44,451 bases of DNA from an uncultured Eubacteriales bacterium (lineage in GTDB: Bacteria; Bacillota; Clostridia; Lachnospirales; Bianqueaceae). The position numbers and the translations under genes were made by a program. Positions 1 to 8,900 of this stretch are shown in pieces. Below the pieces are notes generated by a model, which saw only the letters and a program-made list of their open reading frames with translations, made no database searches and had not been told where the DNA came from. Numbering within the stretch: the stretch's first letter is position 1; each line of letters opens with the position of its first letter. The DNA is taken from contig OMYN01000014.1 in assembly GCA_900315265.1 (NCBI GenBank), positions 1-44,451 of the forward strand. The letters run 5' to 3'.

Positions 1-35
1 CCTTTCTGACGTTGATAATCCATCAAATATGTCAA

Positions 36-82
36 CTTACTCAAACGATGGATATTTTTTTAGGCATAAAAGTTTGAGTAAG
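36..82. repeat. 11-bp perfect inverted repeat beside tRNA-Ala
   Basis: Arms CTTACTCAAAC (36-46) and GTTTGAGTAAG (72-82) are perfect reverse complements around a 25-base A/T-rich loop. The repeat lies just past the 3' end of tRNA-Ala. Neither orientation has a proper U-tract directly after the stem, so it is a weak terminator candidate. It could also be a protein site or the edge of an element cut off by the window. Confidence 0.5.
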
Positions 83-89
83 GTACTTT

Positions 90-165
90 TGGTGGACCTG
101 AAGGGATTCGAACCCTCGACCTCTCGGATGCGAACCGAACGCGCTCCCAGCTGCGCTACAGGCCC
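90..165 (-). tRNA. tRNA-Ala (anticodon CGC)
   Basis: Read on the minus strand, the 76-base gene folds as a full cloverleaf: acceptor GGGCCTG with CAGGTCC, D-stem GCGC, anticodon stem TTCGG/CCGAG, and T-loop TTCGAAT. The loop TTCGCAT gives anticodon CGC, which reads GCG. Pair 3 of the acceptor stem is G-U, the classic alanine identity element. The CCA end is encoded (90-92). It lies about 30 bases downstream of the probable 6S RNA and may share its promoter. Confidence 0.95.
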
Positions 166-189
166 TCAAATCCTCCGGAGTGCCGGTCC

Positions 190-383
190 TGCCTTTTGAC
201 TCCTAGCATAAGCTAGGTGGGTGTCCGCAAAGCATTGTCTGTCTTCCTCCGCCGAAAGGGCGGAACCTTTAACGGAATTATTTTGAGGCCTGACATCGAA
301 TGCGGTTAACATGATATAGAACTCCCAATAAAAGGTTGTAGGTTCAAAATAACAGGTTATCGAACATTCCAGAAAGATTTCTG
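190..383 (-). ncRNA. ssrS: probable 6S RNA
   Basis: A consensus promoter at 390-418 fires into about 190 bases of highly structured, non-coding sequence on the minus strand. Near the 5' end is TTTTGAACCTAC, and near the 3' end are GGACACCCACCTAGC and TAGGAGTCAAAA. TTTTGA (344-349) pairs with TCAAAA (194-199), and the adjoining CCTA pairs with TAGG, giving a long-range closing stem. A local hairpin CCTAGC-TTAT-GCTAGG competes at the 3' side. Size, closing stem and elements fit clostridial 6S RNA, which sequesters vegetative RNA polymerase. Recognition is from memory; ends are approximate. Confidence 0.6.
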
Positions 384-389
384 TTCCCC

Positions 390-418
390 ATTATACGTAT
401 CGATAAGGGAAAAAGCAA
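390..418 (-). promoter_or_regulatory. vegetative promoter of the 6S RNA / tRNA-Ala unit
   Basis: On the minus strand TTGCTT (413-418) is separated by 17 bases from a perfect TATAAT (390-395). It sits 7 bases beyond the stop codon of the metallo-beta-lactamase-fold gene, so RNA transcription begins immediately after that operon. Confidence 0.8.
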
Positions 419-424
419 GAACTT

Positions 425-1240
425 TTAGCAAATGTGGTCTTTTCGATAAATCAGCTCGGCACGGCCCCAGCGGGCATAGCTGGAAGGCGATCCCTCGATA
501 TAAGTAGGAGCATCCCAGTCATCGCCGACGATCTCTCCTTTTACCACTTTATCACAAAGGTCGATCAGATCGGCGACCAGGCCCAGGTTCAGGGGGTTGT
601 AAGGCAGAAAACGGGCTTCTTCGGGCTGATGATCATGTCCGCCGAAGCAGCGCAGGGTCGGCAGAGAAGGATCCATGGCTCTGGGGGCAATATAAGCGAA
701 AAAATTCTTCAGGCTGACTTCATAATCCGCCACAGACAAGGTTCCGGGCAGCTGCATCCAGACACCCACTCCGGAACCGACTGCATCTCCAGTAAACAAA
801 AGGTTCTGCTCACGGTCCCAGAAGGTTACCGAGCCGGGCGTATGACCCGCACATTCGATGACCTCGACGGTCTGTCCGCCCAGATCGATCACCGAACCGG
901 TATGGATATCGATGGTATTTTTTACCTGCTCCTCCAGGTCTTTGCCGGCCATATGATGAACGAAGAAATCATGGGGCATGGTGAATTCTTTATGATTCAG
1001 ATAAACCGTCTTGAACTCGTCCATATGATGCATGTGATCGATATGAAAATGAGTCACGGCCAGCTGCAGAGGCAGCTGCGTATACTTGCGTATCTCCGGG
1101 GTGATGTGCTCTCCCTCGGTGATACCGGTATCGATCACCAGAGCCGTCTGCTCGCCGCAGATGACATAAAAGGACGCCATTCCCTCGTCCAAAAATTCAT
1201 GCACGGTAGAACTGATCTGTTTGTGTTTCCAAACGGCCAT
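425..1240 (-). CDS. MBL-fold metallohydrolase
   Basis: This 271-residue soluble protein has the metallo-beta-lactamase metal motif HFHIDH (64-69), then GHTPGS, a FTGD motif and a late GGHDHQ histidine cluster, so the dinuclear metal site looks complete. It belongs with the hydroxyacylglutathione-hydrolase-like MBL group, but the substrate cannot be read from sequence. The start at 1240 is chosen because GGAGG lies 6 bases upstream; the longer frame has no ribosome site. The RBS sits in the last codons of the upstream Mbeg1-like gene, with one base between the genes, so the two are probably translationally coupled. Confidence 0.85.
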   Translation of the reverse strand: MAVWKHKQISSTVHEFLDEGMASFYVICGEQTALVIDTGITEGEHITPEIRKYTQLPLQLAVTHFHIDHMHHMDEFKTVYLNHKEFTMPHDFFVHHMAGKDLEEQVKNTIDIHTGSVIDLGGQTVEVIECAGHTPGSVTFWDREQNLLFTGDAVGSGVGVWMQLPGTLSVADYEVSLKNFFAYIAPRAMDPSLPTLRCFGGHDHQPEEARFLPYNPLNLGLVADLIDLCDKVVKGEIVGDDWDAPTYIEGSPSSYARWGRAELIYRKDHIC

Positions 1241-1241
1241 A

Positions 1242-2426
1242 TTATTCCTCCTTACCGTCAAGCGTCTGACTTTCGGGCGCTGTCTTTTCTTTTTTGTTTT
1301 CCCTTATATTATCCTCTTTGTCATCCTGCACGTCGTCATCGGGCGAATATACCTTATGCTCGATAAAGGAATTCGTGTAGTTTTTGGCAAAAAGCATCCA
1401 CATTTTGATCAGCGTTTTACGGTCTTCCTCGGGAAAATCCCGGTAGGTCTTCCAGACCTGAGGGATATTGTGCATCATGGCCTTTCTGACTCCCGAAAAA
1501 GTTTCCGCATTCGCTGAGGCAAACAACTTGAACATTCCGTCGACGAAAACTTCCCGCATCTGGGGGGTGCTCTCTTTGAGCCAGTCGGCGAAGATCTGGT
1601 ACAGCATGTCCCCTTCCTCTCCCAGCTCCTGAAGATGGACCATATGATCTTTGACTACCTGCCAGCTGTAAATATCATGCTGCATCAGTTTCTTCTCGTC
1701 GCTCTGCACGATCTGGCTCTTTTCGCCGTGCTCCAGGATGCGTCCGAAGACCGAATCCTGGGGGATGTAATTCTGAATGCGGCCCAGGATGGGATCCCCC
1801 TCATGTTCCTTGACCTGCTTATGGGAAAAGCCCGGACCGTCAAAACTATCTACCGAAATAATGGCTCTCTTGATCCACAAAGGAGCGTTCATCCCGGCAT
1901 AGATAGCGACATTTCCACCCTTGGAATGTCCTCCCAGCCTCAGGCGCCGGCCGGGATATTTGACACAGACTTTGGTCAGGTAGGACAGTCCTTCGGCCTG
2001 AGCCGGCACCTGATCCATAAAGGACATGTTGAAATCCTCTTTCCAGCCGACCAGGGATGCATCCGTGCCCATATAGGAAATATACATCTGATTTTCCAGA
2101 TAGTGGATGGTGACGGCGCCGAACTGTTTTTCGATCTCTTCGTTATTGTGCAGCACGAAATCGGTCACTTTCATATCGTTGAAGCGGACGCTTTCGCCCA
2201 TTAAGTGGATCAGCTGCATGTCCCCATGGTAGCGGAAAGCTCCCTCCGGCAGATCCTTCATTTTGCAGCTGATGTCCCCGACCGTTTCGACCGCATCCAT
2301 GTCGATCTTCTGCATGACCAGATAAGAGAACCGGGCCAGCACCATACTGTCCACTTCGTTAAAAGGAAACTCCGGTGAAACCGGCAGGTCGCCCCGCCAG
2401 ATGATATAGTCGTTAATGTTGGCCAT
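1242..2426 (-). CDS. Mbeg1-like (DUF2974) alpha/beta hydrolase
   Basis: The N-terminus (NINDYIIWRGDLPVSPEFPFNEVD) is typical of the DUF2974/Mbeg1-like family found across Firmicutes. A nucleophile elbow GHSKGG (166-171, Ser168) marks an alpha/beta-hydrolase fold. No signal peptide or membrane segment is seen, so it is likely cytoplasmic. The C-terminal 40 residues are Asp/Glu/Lys-rich and probably disordered. The family is presumed lipase-like but its substrate is not established. It starts 21 bases after the lipoprotein stop and is part of a dut-lipoprotein-hydrolase-MBL run. Confidence 0.85.
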   Translation of the reverse strand: MANINDYIIWRGDLPVSPEFPFNEVDSMVLARFSYLVMQKIDMDAVETVGDISCKMKDLPEGAFRYHGDMQLIHLMGESVRFNDMKVTDFVLHNNEEIEKQFGAVTIHYLENQMYISYMGTDASLVGWKEDFNMSFMDQVPAQAEGLSYLTKVCVKYPGRRLRLGGHSKGGNVAIYAGMNAPLWIKRAIISVDSFDGPGFSHKQVKEHEGDPILGRIQNYIPQDSVFGRILEHGEKSQIVQSDEKKLMQHDIYSWQVVKDHMVHLQELGEEGDMLYQIFADWLKESTPQMREVFVDGMFKLFASANAETFSGVRKAMMHNIPQVWKTYRDFPEEDRKTLIKMWMLFAKNYTNSFIEHKVYSPDDDVQDDKEDNIRENKKEKTAPESQTLDGKEE

Positions 2427-2447
2427 AAATGCGTTTAACCGTGCGGA

Positions 2448-2978
2448 TCAGTGAATATTTTTAGCCCAGAAGACAGCTGTCTCCTGGTCGACAGGCTGGT
2501 TGAAATACAAAGCATAAGCATTGCCGCTGTCGTTCCAGACCGCCAGCTTGATGATATCGTCCTGATTATACTTCAACGTTACCTTGAAGTTGTCCAGGGT
2601 CACATCCTTGATATTGGTATAAAAAACGGGATTGCCGCTGATGTCCTTCTCATCCGAAACGGCTTTGCGGATACGGACCGCTTCCTGGCCGTCACTATCG
2701 TAAAAAACATATTCCAGAAGCTGCGGATCGTTGTCTTTTAAGTAGCGGTAATCCACATCCTTATATTTGGTGATATCCGAAGGCATTGTAATGCCGAAAC
2801 CGGCTGCCTTTTCAGCGCCTGCCTGACGGGTATACAAAGTAAAGGTCGTGGTTTTGCCCCCGAAATCTTCCGACGACTCGGTGGCGGAACCGGTGCATCC
2901 TGCCAGAAGGCAGGCTGTCATGACCAGACAGAGGACCGCGGCAAGGCTTCTTTTAAAATATGAAATGTTTCTCTTCAT
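2448..2978 (-). CDS. putative lipoprotein of unknown function
   Basis: The 176-residue product starts with a lysine/arginine-rich stretch and a hydrophobic helix ending in the lipobox LLAGC, so it should be lipid-anchored outside the membrane. I do not recognise the mature domain, which is about 140 residues, mostly predicted beta structure. ATG 2978 is preferred because it places the charged n-region directly before the signal helix and has an AGGAG upstream. It lies 50 bases after dut. Its neighbours give no clear functional hint. Confidence 0.75.
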   Translation of the reverse strand: MKRNISYFKRSLAAVLCLVMTACLLAGCTGSATESSEDFGGKTTTFTLYTRQAGAEKAAGFGITMPSDITKYKDVDYRYLKDNDPQLLEYVFYDSDGQEAVRIRKAVSDEKDISGNPVFYTNIKDVTLDNFKVTLKYNQDDIIKLAVWNDSGNAYALYFNQPVDQETAVFWAKNIH

Positions 2979-3028
2979 AGTACTTTTTATTTCTCCTGTT
3001 ACATACACTTAGGACAGCGCTTAAACTT

Positions 3029-3442
3029 TCAGCGGCCGGTACTTCCGAACCCGTCCGATCCCCGATCGGAAACGGCCTCAAGATGACTGACTTCCTCGAC
3101 CGGCTCATAACGGATGGGAATGACCACCATCTGCGTGATCTTATCGCCGGCCATGACCGTATAATCACTGTCGCTGTGGTTGTAAAGTTTTACGCAGATC
3201 TCGCCCTCATAGCCCTCGTCGATCAGCCCTGACGAAGTGATGTCATGTTTGATGTTAAGGCCGGATTTACTGACGATCAGTCCGCAGCAGCCCTGGGGCA
3301 GCTGAACATGGACCCCTGTTTTGAATACAGCGGACCCATGCGCCTTGATCACCTGCTGCTGACGGGAGAACAGATCGAGTCCCGCGTCGGTATCATGTGC
3401 GCGCTGAGGCAGAACAGCCCCTTCTTCCAGATATACTTTCAT
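3029..3442 (-). CDS. dut: dUTP diphosphatase (dUTPase)
   Basis: The enzyme hydrolyses dUTP to dUMP and pyrophosphate, keeping uracil out of DNA and feeding dTMP synthesis. All five trimeric dUTPase motifs are present: DAGLDLFS (20-26), SKSGL (58-62), GLIDEGYEGE with catalytic Asp75, GDKITQMV (99-106) and the C-terminal RGSDGFGSTGR lid, which has the usual GFGSTG core. Length is 137 residues, normal for the family. The start at 3442 follows AGGAAGG; the longer frame adds 32 residues not seen in dUTPases. Confidence 0.95.
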   Translation of the reverse strand: MKVYLEEGAVLPQRAHDTDAGLDLFSRQQQVIKAHGSAVFKTGVHVQLPQGCCGLIVSKSGLNIKHDITSSGLIDEGYEGEICVKLYNHSDSDYTVMAGDKITQMVVIPIRYEPVEEVSHLEAVSDRGSDGFGSTGR

Positions 3443-3519
3443 ATGATAACCTTCCTGCATATTCGATTCGATCCTGCCGCCGAAACCAGCAGGCAAACTG
3501 CATGTGTATGCACTTGTTA

Positions 3520-3549
3520 AGTATATCACATCTGCCAAGCCCCGGTCAC
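3520..3549 (-). promoter_or_regulatory. possible promoter of the dut operon
   Basis: Minus-strand GTGACC (3544-3549), 18 bases, TATACT (3520-3525). The -10 is good and the -35 poor. It lies between the tRNA-Gly terminator and dut, where a promoter is needed. Confidence 0.35.
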
Positions 3550-3589
3550 CTGCCGATATAAAATCCGTACCGGATCAGATCCGGGGGCA

Positions 3590-3618
3590 AAAAAAGAACC
3601 GGCTGAAAAATCAGCCGG
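3590..3618 (-). terminator. terminator of tRNA-Gly
   Basis: On the minus strand the 8-bp stem CCGGCTGA/TCAGCCGG (3599-3618, 4-base loop) is followed by TTC and a run of seven U. It lies about 20 bases past the tRNA 3' end. Confidence 0.85.
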
Positions 3619-3638
3619 CAAAAGCAGGTCCAAAAAAG

Positions 3639-3709
3639 AGCACCAGACGGGGGTCGAACCCGCATATCAAGCTTGGGAAGCTTGCATTCTGCCGCTGAAC
3701 TACTGGTGC
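3639..3709 (-). tRNA. tRNA-Gly (anticodon CCC)
   Basis: The minus strand gives acceptor GCACCAG/CTGGTGC, anticodon stem CAAGC/GCTTG with loop TTCCCAA, and T-arm GCGGG-TTCGACC-CCCGT. The anticodon CCC reads GGG. The discriminator is U, as usual for bacterial tRNA-Gly, and CCA is not encoded, unlike the tRNA-Ala at the left edge. Confidence 0.95.
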
Positions 3710-3740
3710 ATGCATCCGGAACAGAAGGCCGGATACAGTT

Positions 3741-3777
3741 ATTATACACCCACCTTTACCTGGATAGCAAGTGGGTG
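3741..3777 (-). promoter_or_regulatory. promoter of tRNA-Gly with overlapping inverted repeat
   Basis: Minus-strand TTGCTA (3765-3770), 18-base spacer, perfect TATAAT (3741-3746). A 7-bp inverted repeat, CACCCAC (3747-3753) and GTGGGTG (3771-3777), exactly brackets the -35 and spacer. It has no U-tract, so it is more like a protein site than a terminator. Confidence 0.7.
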
Positions 3778-3784
3778 CCTTTCT

Positions 3785-5938
3785 TTATTCTTTCTCGATC
3801 TTTGCCCGGATGGATATGGCCCGGGGAGTAGGCAGTTTGTCAAACTTAATGATGACTGCCTTGCGGCCCTGATCCAGATCCACGACCGTCCCCCTTCCAA
3901 AGGAAGGATGGCGGACCCGGTCTCCCTTTTGAAACTGAGGCAGATCGCTTCCGGAGATCATCCAGCGGGAGCTGCTGTCGATATAATGCTGCGCTTCTTG
4001 GATCAGCTTGTCTTCCGGCTTCTGATCCCATTCAAGCGCATCGGGATCGATGTCCAGCATAAAACGGGAAGGATAGCGGTTGGACCCGTCAAAATTCCGC
4101 CCGGAAGCTTCCGACAGGTACAGGCCCTTTTCAGCCCGGGTAAGGGCTACGAAGGCCAGCCTCCTCTCCTCTTCCATCCGTTCTCTGGTATCGGTCTTGC
4201 GGGAGGGAAAGACCCCTTCGTTCATGGCGCACAGGAAAACATAGGGAAATTCCAGGCCCTTTGCGGTATGAATGGTCATCAGTCTGACTTTATCCCCCGG
4301 TTCTGCCATATCACTGTTGGTAAACATAGCCACGTGAGACAGGTAAGATTCCAGAGTCGATTCTTCCCCGCCGGTCGTTTCGAACTCATATACGGACTGC
4401 TTGAGCTCAGCCAGGTTGTCAAGTCTGTCCTGGGACCCTTCGGTCCGCAGCATCTTTTCGTAGCCGCTGTCATCAAGGATCGATTCCAGCACTTCCGACA
4501 CAGGACGCCCGGAGTAGGTTTTGGAATAAGACTCGATCAGGTCGATAAAATCCCCCGCTTTTGTCCCTTTAAAAATGGGATCGTCCAGGGTATTTTTCAG
4601 GCTCTCGTATAAAGTCCAGCCTTGTTTCTCCGCCGTCTGCTGAAGAAAACGGATGCGCCTCTTGCCCAGGTTGCGTTTAGGAGCGTTGCAGATGCGCAGG
4701 AAGGACAGGTCATCTTTATAGGCGATCATCCTCAGATAGCATAGAGCATCTTTGATCTCCATGCGGCCGAAAAACTGGACGCCGCTATAAATAGTATAAG
4801 GAATCTTTTCTTCGATCAGAACCTCTTCCAAAGGCCTGGTCACATAATGGGCCCGGTAGAGGATGGTAATATCCCTAGGCCGTACTCCCTGTCCGGTCAG
4901 CTGACGGATCTGTTTGACGATCCATTTAGCTTCCAGCGACGTATCTTCGGTGTGGCATGCGCGGACCTTGGGTCCGTCTTCCTGCATTGAGATCAGATAT
5001 TTATCGATCCGCTCGGTGTTTTTGGCGATCAGGGTATTGGCCGCCCGGATGATCTGGGGCGTCGACCGGTAGTTTTTGGTCATAAGGATGGTCTTGGTGC
5101 CGGGGTGGTTCTTGTCAAAATCGATCAGAAAACGGCTGCTGGCCCCCCGCCAGGTGTAAATGGTCTGGTCGGGATCGCCCACGATAAAGAGGTTCTTATG
5201 ATAGCCGGCCAGCACTTCCATCAGCTTGTACTGCAGCGGATCGATGTCCTGGAACTCATCCACCATGATGTATTCCAGCCGCTGCTGCCACTTGAGACGC
5301 ACCTCGGGACTGCTGTCGAAAATATACATGGTAAACATGATCAGGTCGTTATAATCAAGCCCGAAACACTTCTTTTCCTGATACAGATACCCGTAGAAAA
5401 TAATATCCTTGGCATCGGCTGCCTGCAGATATTTCTGTCTCAGATCCTCCGGCGACATTTTGATCATGTCCAGGTAATAATCCGTCTGACTGACGGTTTT
5501 GCGCATCTCGATCATGTCCCGGGCCGAGGTGTAGGTCATGTCGCGAAGGGTCAGTCCCCTCTCCTCGTAGATGATCTCCAGCATGGCGTCGATATCCGCA
5601 TTGTCCAGCACCAGAAAACTTTTGGGATACTGGACCTGATTGCTGTCCTCCTTCAGAACGGTATCGCAGAAGCCGTGGAAGGTATTGATCAGACCGGTAT
5701 CGTTGTCCCCGATCAGATTATGGATCCGCTGGCGCATCTCGGTCGCGGCCTTGTTGGTAAAGGTAACACACAGAATATTGCCCGGCATGATGCCCAGGTC
5801 GTTAACCAGATAGGCAAAACGATGGGTCAGGGCCCGGGTCTTGCCGGAACCGGCCCCGGCAACGACCCGGACGTAGCCCTCTGTTTCGGTTACCGCCAGC
5901 TTTTGTTCCTCATTCAGTCCTGCCAGCAGGTCTTCCAT
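3785..5938 (-). CDS. pcrA: UvrD/PcrA-family ATP-dependent DNA helicase
   Basis: This is an SF1A 3'-5' DNA helicase acting in repair and replication-conflict resolution. Visible motifs are Walker A AGAGSGKT (27-34), TFTNKAATEM (motif Ia), VDEFQD (226-231, motif II), the GDPDQTIY and NYRS motifs, and TIHTAKGLEF. The C-terminus carries the small Tudor-like segment typical of PcrA (GDRVRHPSFGRGTVV). At 717 residues it has the family length. ATG 5938 begins 5 bases after the CarB-DapF stop, so it is probably the third gene of the carA operon. No terminator is obvious before the tRNA-Gly promoter. Confidence 0.93.
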   Translation of the reverse strand: MEDLLAGLNEEQKLAVTETEGYVRVVAGAGSGKTRALTHRFAYLVNDLGIMPGNILCVTFTNKAATEMRQRIHNLIGDNDTGLINTFHGFCDTVLKEDSNQVQYPKSFLVLDNADIDAMLEIIYEERGLTLRDMTYTSARDMIEMRKTVSQTDYYLDMIKMSPEDLRQKYLQAADAKDIIFYGYLYQEKKCFGLDYNDLIMFTMYIFDSSPEVRLKWQQRLEYIMVDEFQDIDPLQYKLMEVLAGYHKNLFIVGDPDQTIYTWRGASSRFLIDFDKNHPGTKTILMTKNYRSTPQIIRAANTLIAKNTERIDKYLISMQEDGPKVRACHTEDTSLEAKWIVKQIRQLTGQGVRPRDITILYRAHYVTRPLEEVLIEEKIPYTIYSGVQFFGRMEIKDALCYLRMIAYKDDLSFLRICNAPKRNLGKRRIRFLQQTAEKQGWTLYESLKNTLDDPIFKGTKAGDFIDLIESYSKTYSGRPVSEVLESILDDSGYEKMLRTEGSQDRLDNLAELKQSVYEFETTGGEESTLESYLSHVAMFTNSDMAEPGDKVRLMTIHTAKGLEFPYVFLCAMNEGVFPSRKTDTRERMEEERRLAFVALTRAEKGLYLSEASGRNFDGSNRYPSRFMLDIDPDALEWDQKPEDKLIQEAQHYIDSSSRWMISGSDLPQFQKGDRVRHPSFGRGTVVDLDQGRKAVIIKFDKLPTPRAISIRAKIEKE

Positions 5939-5943
5939 ACAAT

Positions 5944-8900
5944 TTACAGAGTGATTTCTCCGGTAAAGGTGACCTGAGCATTGCCCGTCATATAGACGGT
6001 TTCGTCAGTATACCGGACAATCAGTTTTCCTCCTTTTAAGGTGACGGTGATGGGCTGGTCCTTCCGGCAGTAGCCGTTCAGGACCGATGCGACCGCCGCT
6101 GCGCAGGCACCGGTGCCGCAGGACCAGGTCTCCCCGCTTCCGCGTTCATAGACTCTCATGCGGATGTGGCCGGAATCTTCTACTTCCACGAACTCGGTGT
6201 TGACCTTCTCGGGGAAGAGGGGATCGTTTTCAAATTTCGGTCCGATCTCATCCAGATCCAGATCGTTTAAATGATCGGTAAAGACTACCACATGGGGGTT
6301 GCCCATAGAAACACAGGTGACAACGTAGGTACCGCCGGCAACCTTGGCCGTACGCCCTACTACGCTCCCGTTTTCGTTGGCTTCCAGCTTGACCGGGATC
6401 TGTGCGGGATCCAGGATAGCCGGCCCCATATCCACGGTCACGGACTTGACTTCACCCTCGAAAACTTCCAGCGACACGGATTTGATGCCGCTTCCGGTCT
6501 CGATCTTCATGGCCTCCTTGCGCACCCGTCCGCTCTCGTACAGGTAGCGGGCAACGCAGCGGATGCCGTTGCCGCACATCTCGGCCTCGGAACCGTCGCG
6601 GTTGAAGATACGCATCTTGGCGTCCGCGATCTTGGAAGGCAGGATCAGAATAGCCCCGTCGGAGCCGATGCCGTAATGAGGCGCCGAGTACCGGACCGCG
6701 ATGGCTTCCGGATTCTCGATATACTGGTCGAAGCAGTCGAAATAGATATAATCGTTGCCGGTGGCTTCCATCTTGACGAATCTCAAGGTCTTCTTCTCGT
6801 GGCGCATATGGTTGATATCCACCAGCTCGAAGTTGTAATTGCGGTAGCGGCTCTTCAAACTCTGGGCCAGAGCCTGGGCCGTGTCGATAGCCGTCAGACA
6901 GGGGATGCCCAGCTCGACCGCCTTGCGGCGCAGCTGTACCGAATCGCGGGCCGGGATGCGGCCCTTGGCCGATGTCGAGATAATATACTGGATCTTTCCG
7001 CTTTCAAGAAGGTCGGTCGTATTGGGAGACCCCTCATGGATCTTGCGGACCTCTTCCGCCTCCAGGCCGTACAGGTGCAGCATGTTGGCAGTGCCGCTGG
7101 TCGCGTACAGCTTGAATCCCATATCCGCAAGCTGTCTGGCGATCCCGGCGACTTCCGCCTTATCGGAGTCGCGGACAGTGATCAAAACACCGCCCTTGGC
7201 CTTCATCTGATAGCCGGCCGCCACCAGTCCTTTGTACAGGGCCTCTTCCATGGTGGTCGCAATTCCCAGCACCTCGCCGGTCGACTTCATTTCAGGGCCC
7301 AGCATGGTATCAACGTTATGCAGTTTTTCGAAGGAGAAGACAGGCACCTTAACGGCGTAGATGGGGCCGTGCGGGTACAGACCCGTGCCGTAGCCCATGT
7401 CTTTCAGCTTTTCTCCGTTCATGATGCGGGTCGCCAGGTCGATCATGGGAACGCCGGTGACTTTGCTGATATAGGGGACGGTACGGCTGGAGCGGGGATT
7501 GACCTCGATGACGTAGATGCGGTCCTGATAAAGGATGTACTGGATATTGATCAGTCCTTTGGTCCGCAGGGACTTAGCCATTTCGGTCGAATATTCGATC
7601 AGTTTTTCGGTCATCTTGGCGGAAACGTTCCAGGCCGGGTAAACGGCTATGGAGTCTCCGGAGTGGATGCCGGCCCGCTCGATATGCTCCATGATACCGG
7701 GGATCAGCACGTCTTCACCGTCGCAGATGGCGTCGACCTCAAGCTCGGTACCCATCAGGTATTTATCGATCAGGACATCGTTATCACCCTCATGTTCCAG
7801 GATGATCTTCATATACTCTTTGATATCTTCGTCCGAATGGGCGATGATCATGTTCTGGCCGCCCAAAACGTAGGAAGGCCGCATCAGAACGGGATAGCCC
7901 AGGCGGAAGGCAGCCGCCAGCGCTTCTTTTTCGGTATGGACGACCGTTCCTTTAGGGCGGGAGATGCCCAGTTTTTCAAGCAGGGCGTCAAAGCGGCCCC
8001 GGTCCTCGGCCTCATCGATGCTGTCCGCCTGCGTACCCATGATGGGCACCTTATTGTCGCTCAGCACCTTGGTCAGCTTGATAGCTGTCTGACCGCCGAA
8101 GGCCACGACGACCCCCACCGGATTCTCGGTCCGGACAATGTCCATGACGTCTTCATCCGTCAGCGGTTCGAAATACAGGCGGTCGGCCGTGTTAAAGTCG
8201 GTGGAAACGGTTTCGGGGTTATTGTTGACGATAACGACCTCATAGCCGGCTTTCTGCAGGGCCCAGACGCAGTGGACGCAGGCATAGTCGAACTCGATGC
8301 CCTGTCCGATGCGGATGGGGCCGGATCCGAATACCATGACGACCGGTTTACCGCTTTTATGTTCATTAATAAAGGGAACTGCTTCATCGGTTCGCCCGTG
8401 CACGCCGTAAAAGTAAGGCGTTTCCGCCGCGAATTCGGCCGCGCAGGTATCGACCATCTGATAAACGGCCTTCTCATGGGTCCAGCTGCCCCGGGGAATG
8501 ACCTTGTCGGGGAAGCCGAAGACTTTAAGCTGATGATAAAGCTCCTGGTCGACCGGCCCCTTCTTCATAGCGTCGGTCAATTGGCAGATGTGTACTAATT
8601 TATTAAGGAACCATTCGTCCACCAGCGTCATCTGGTGAAGTCTGTCCACGGTCCATCCCCGGCGAAGGGCTTCGTAGAGGGCAAACAGCCTCTCGTCGTC
8701 CTGAGCTAGGATCTTGTCGGACAGTTCCTGGTCGGTCATTGCCTGAAACTCGGGAACTTCCAGGTCGAACTCGGAGATAGCGGCGCCGCGAACGGCTTTT
8801 AGCAGCGCTTCTTCGAAGGTCTGGCCGATGGCCATGACCTCACCGGTCGCCTTCATCTGGGTGCCCAGGCGGCGGTCGGCGTATACGAATTTATCAAAAG

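Noticed and set aside
434..1366. 310-residue plus-strand frame
   Set aside because: It is antisense to the MBL-fold gene, shows no recognisable family, and its start has no ribosome site.
6271..8598. 775-residue plus-strand frame
   Set aside because: It is a shadow of carB; the minus strand codes a clear, conserved enzyme and the plus frame has a His/Asp/Gly-rich composition typical of an antisense frame.
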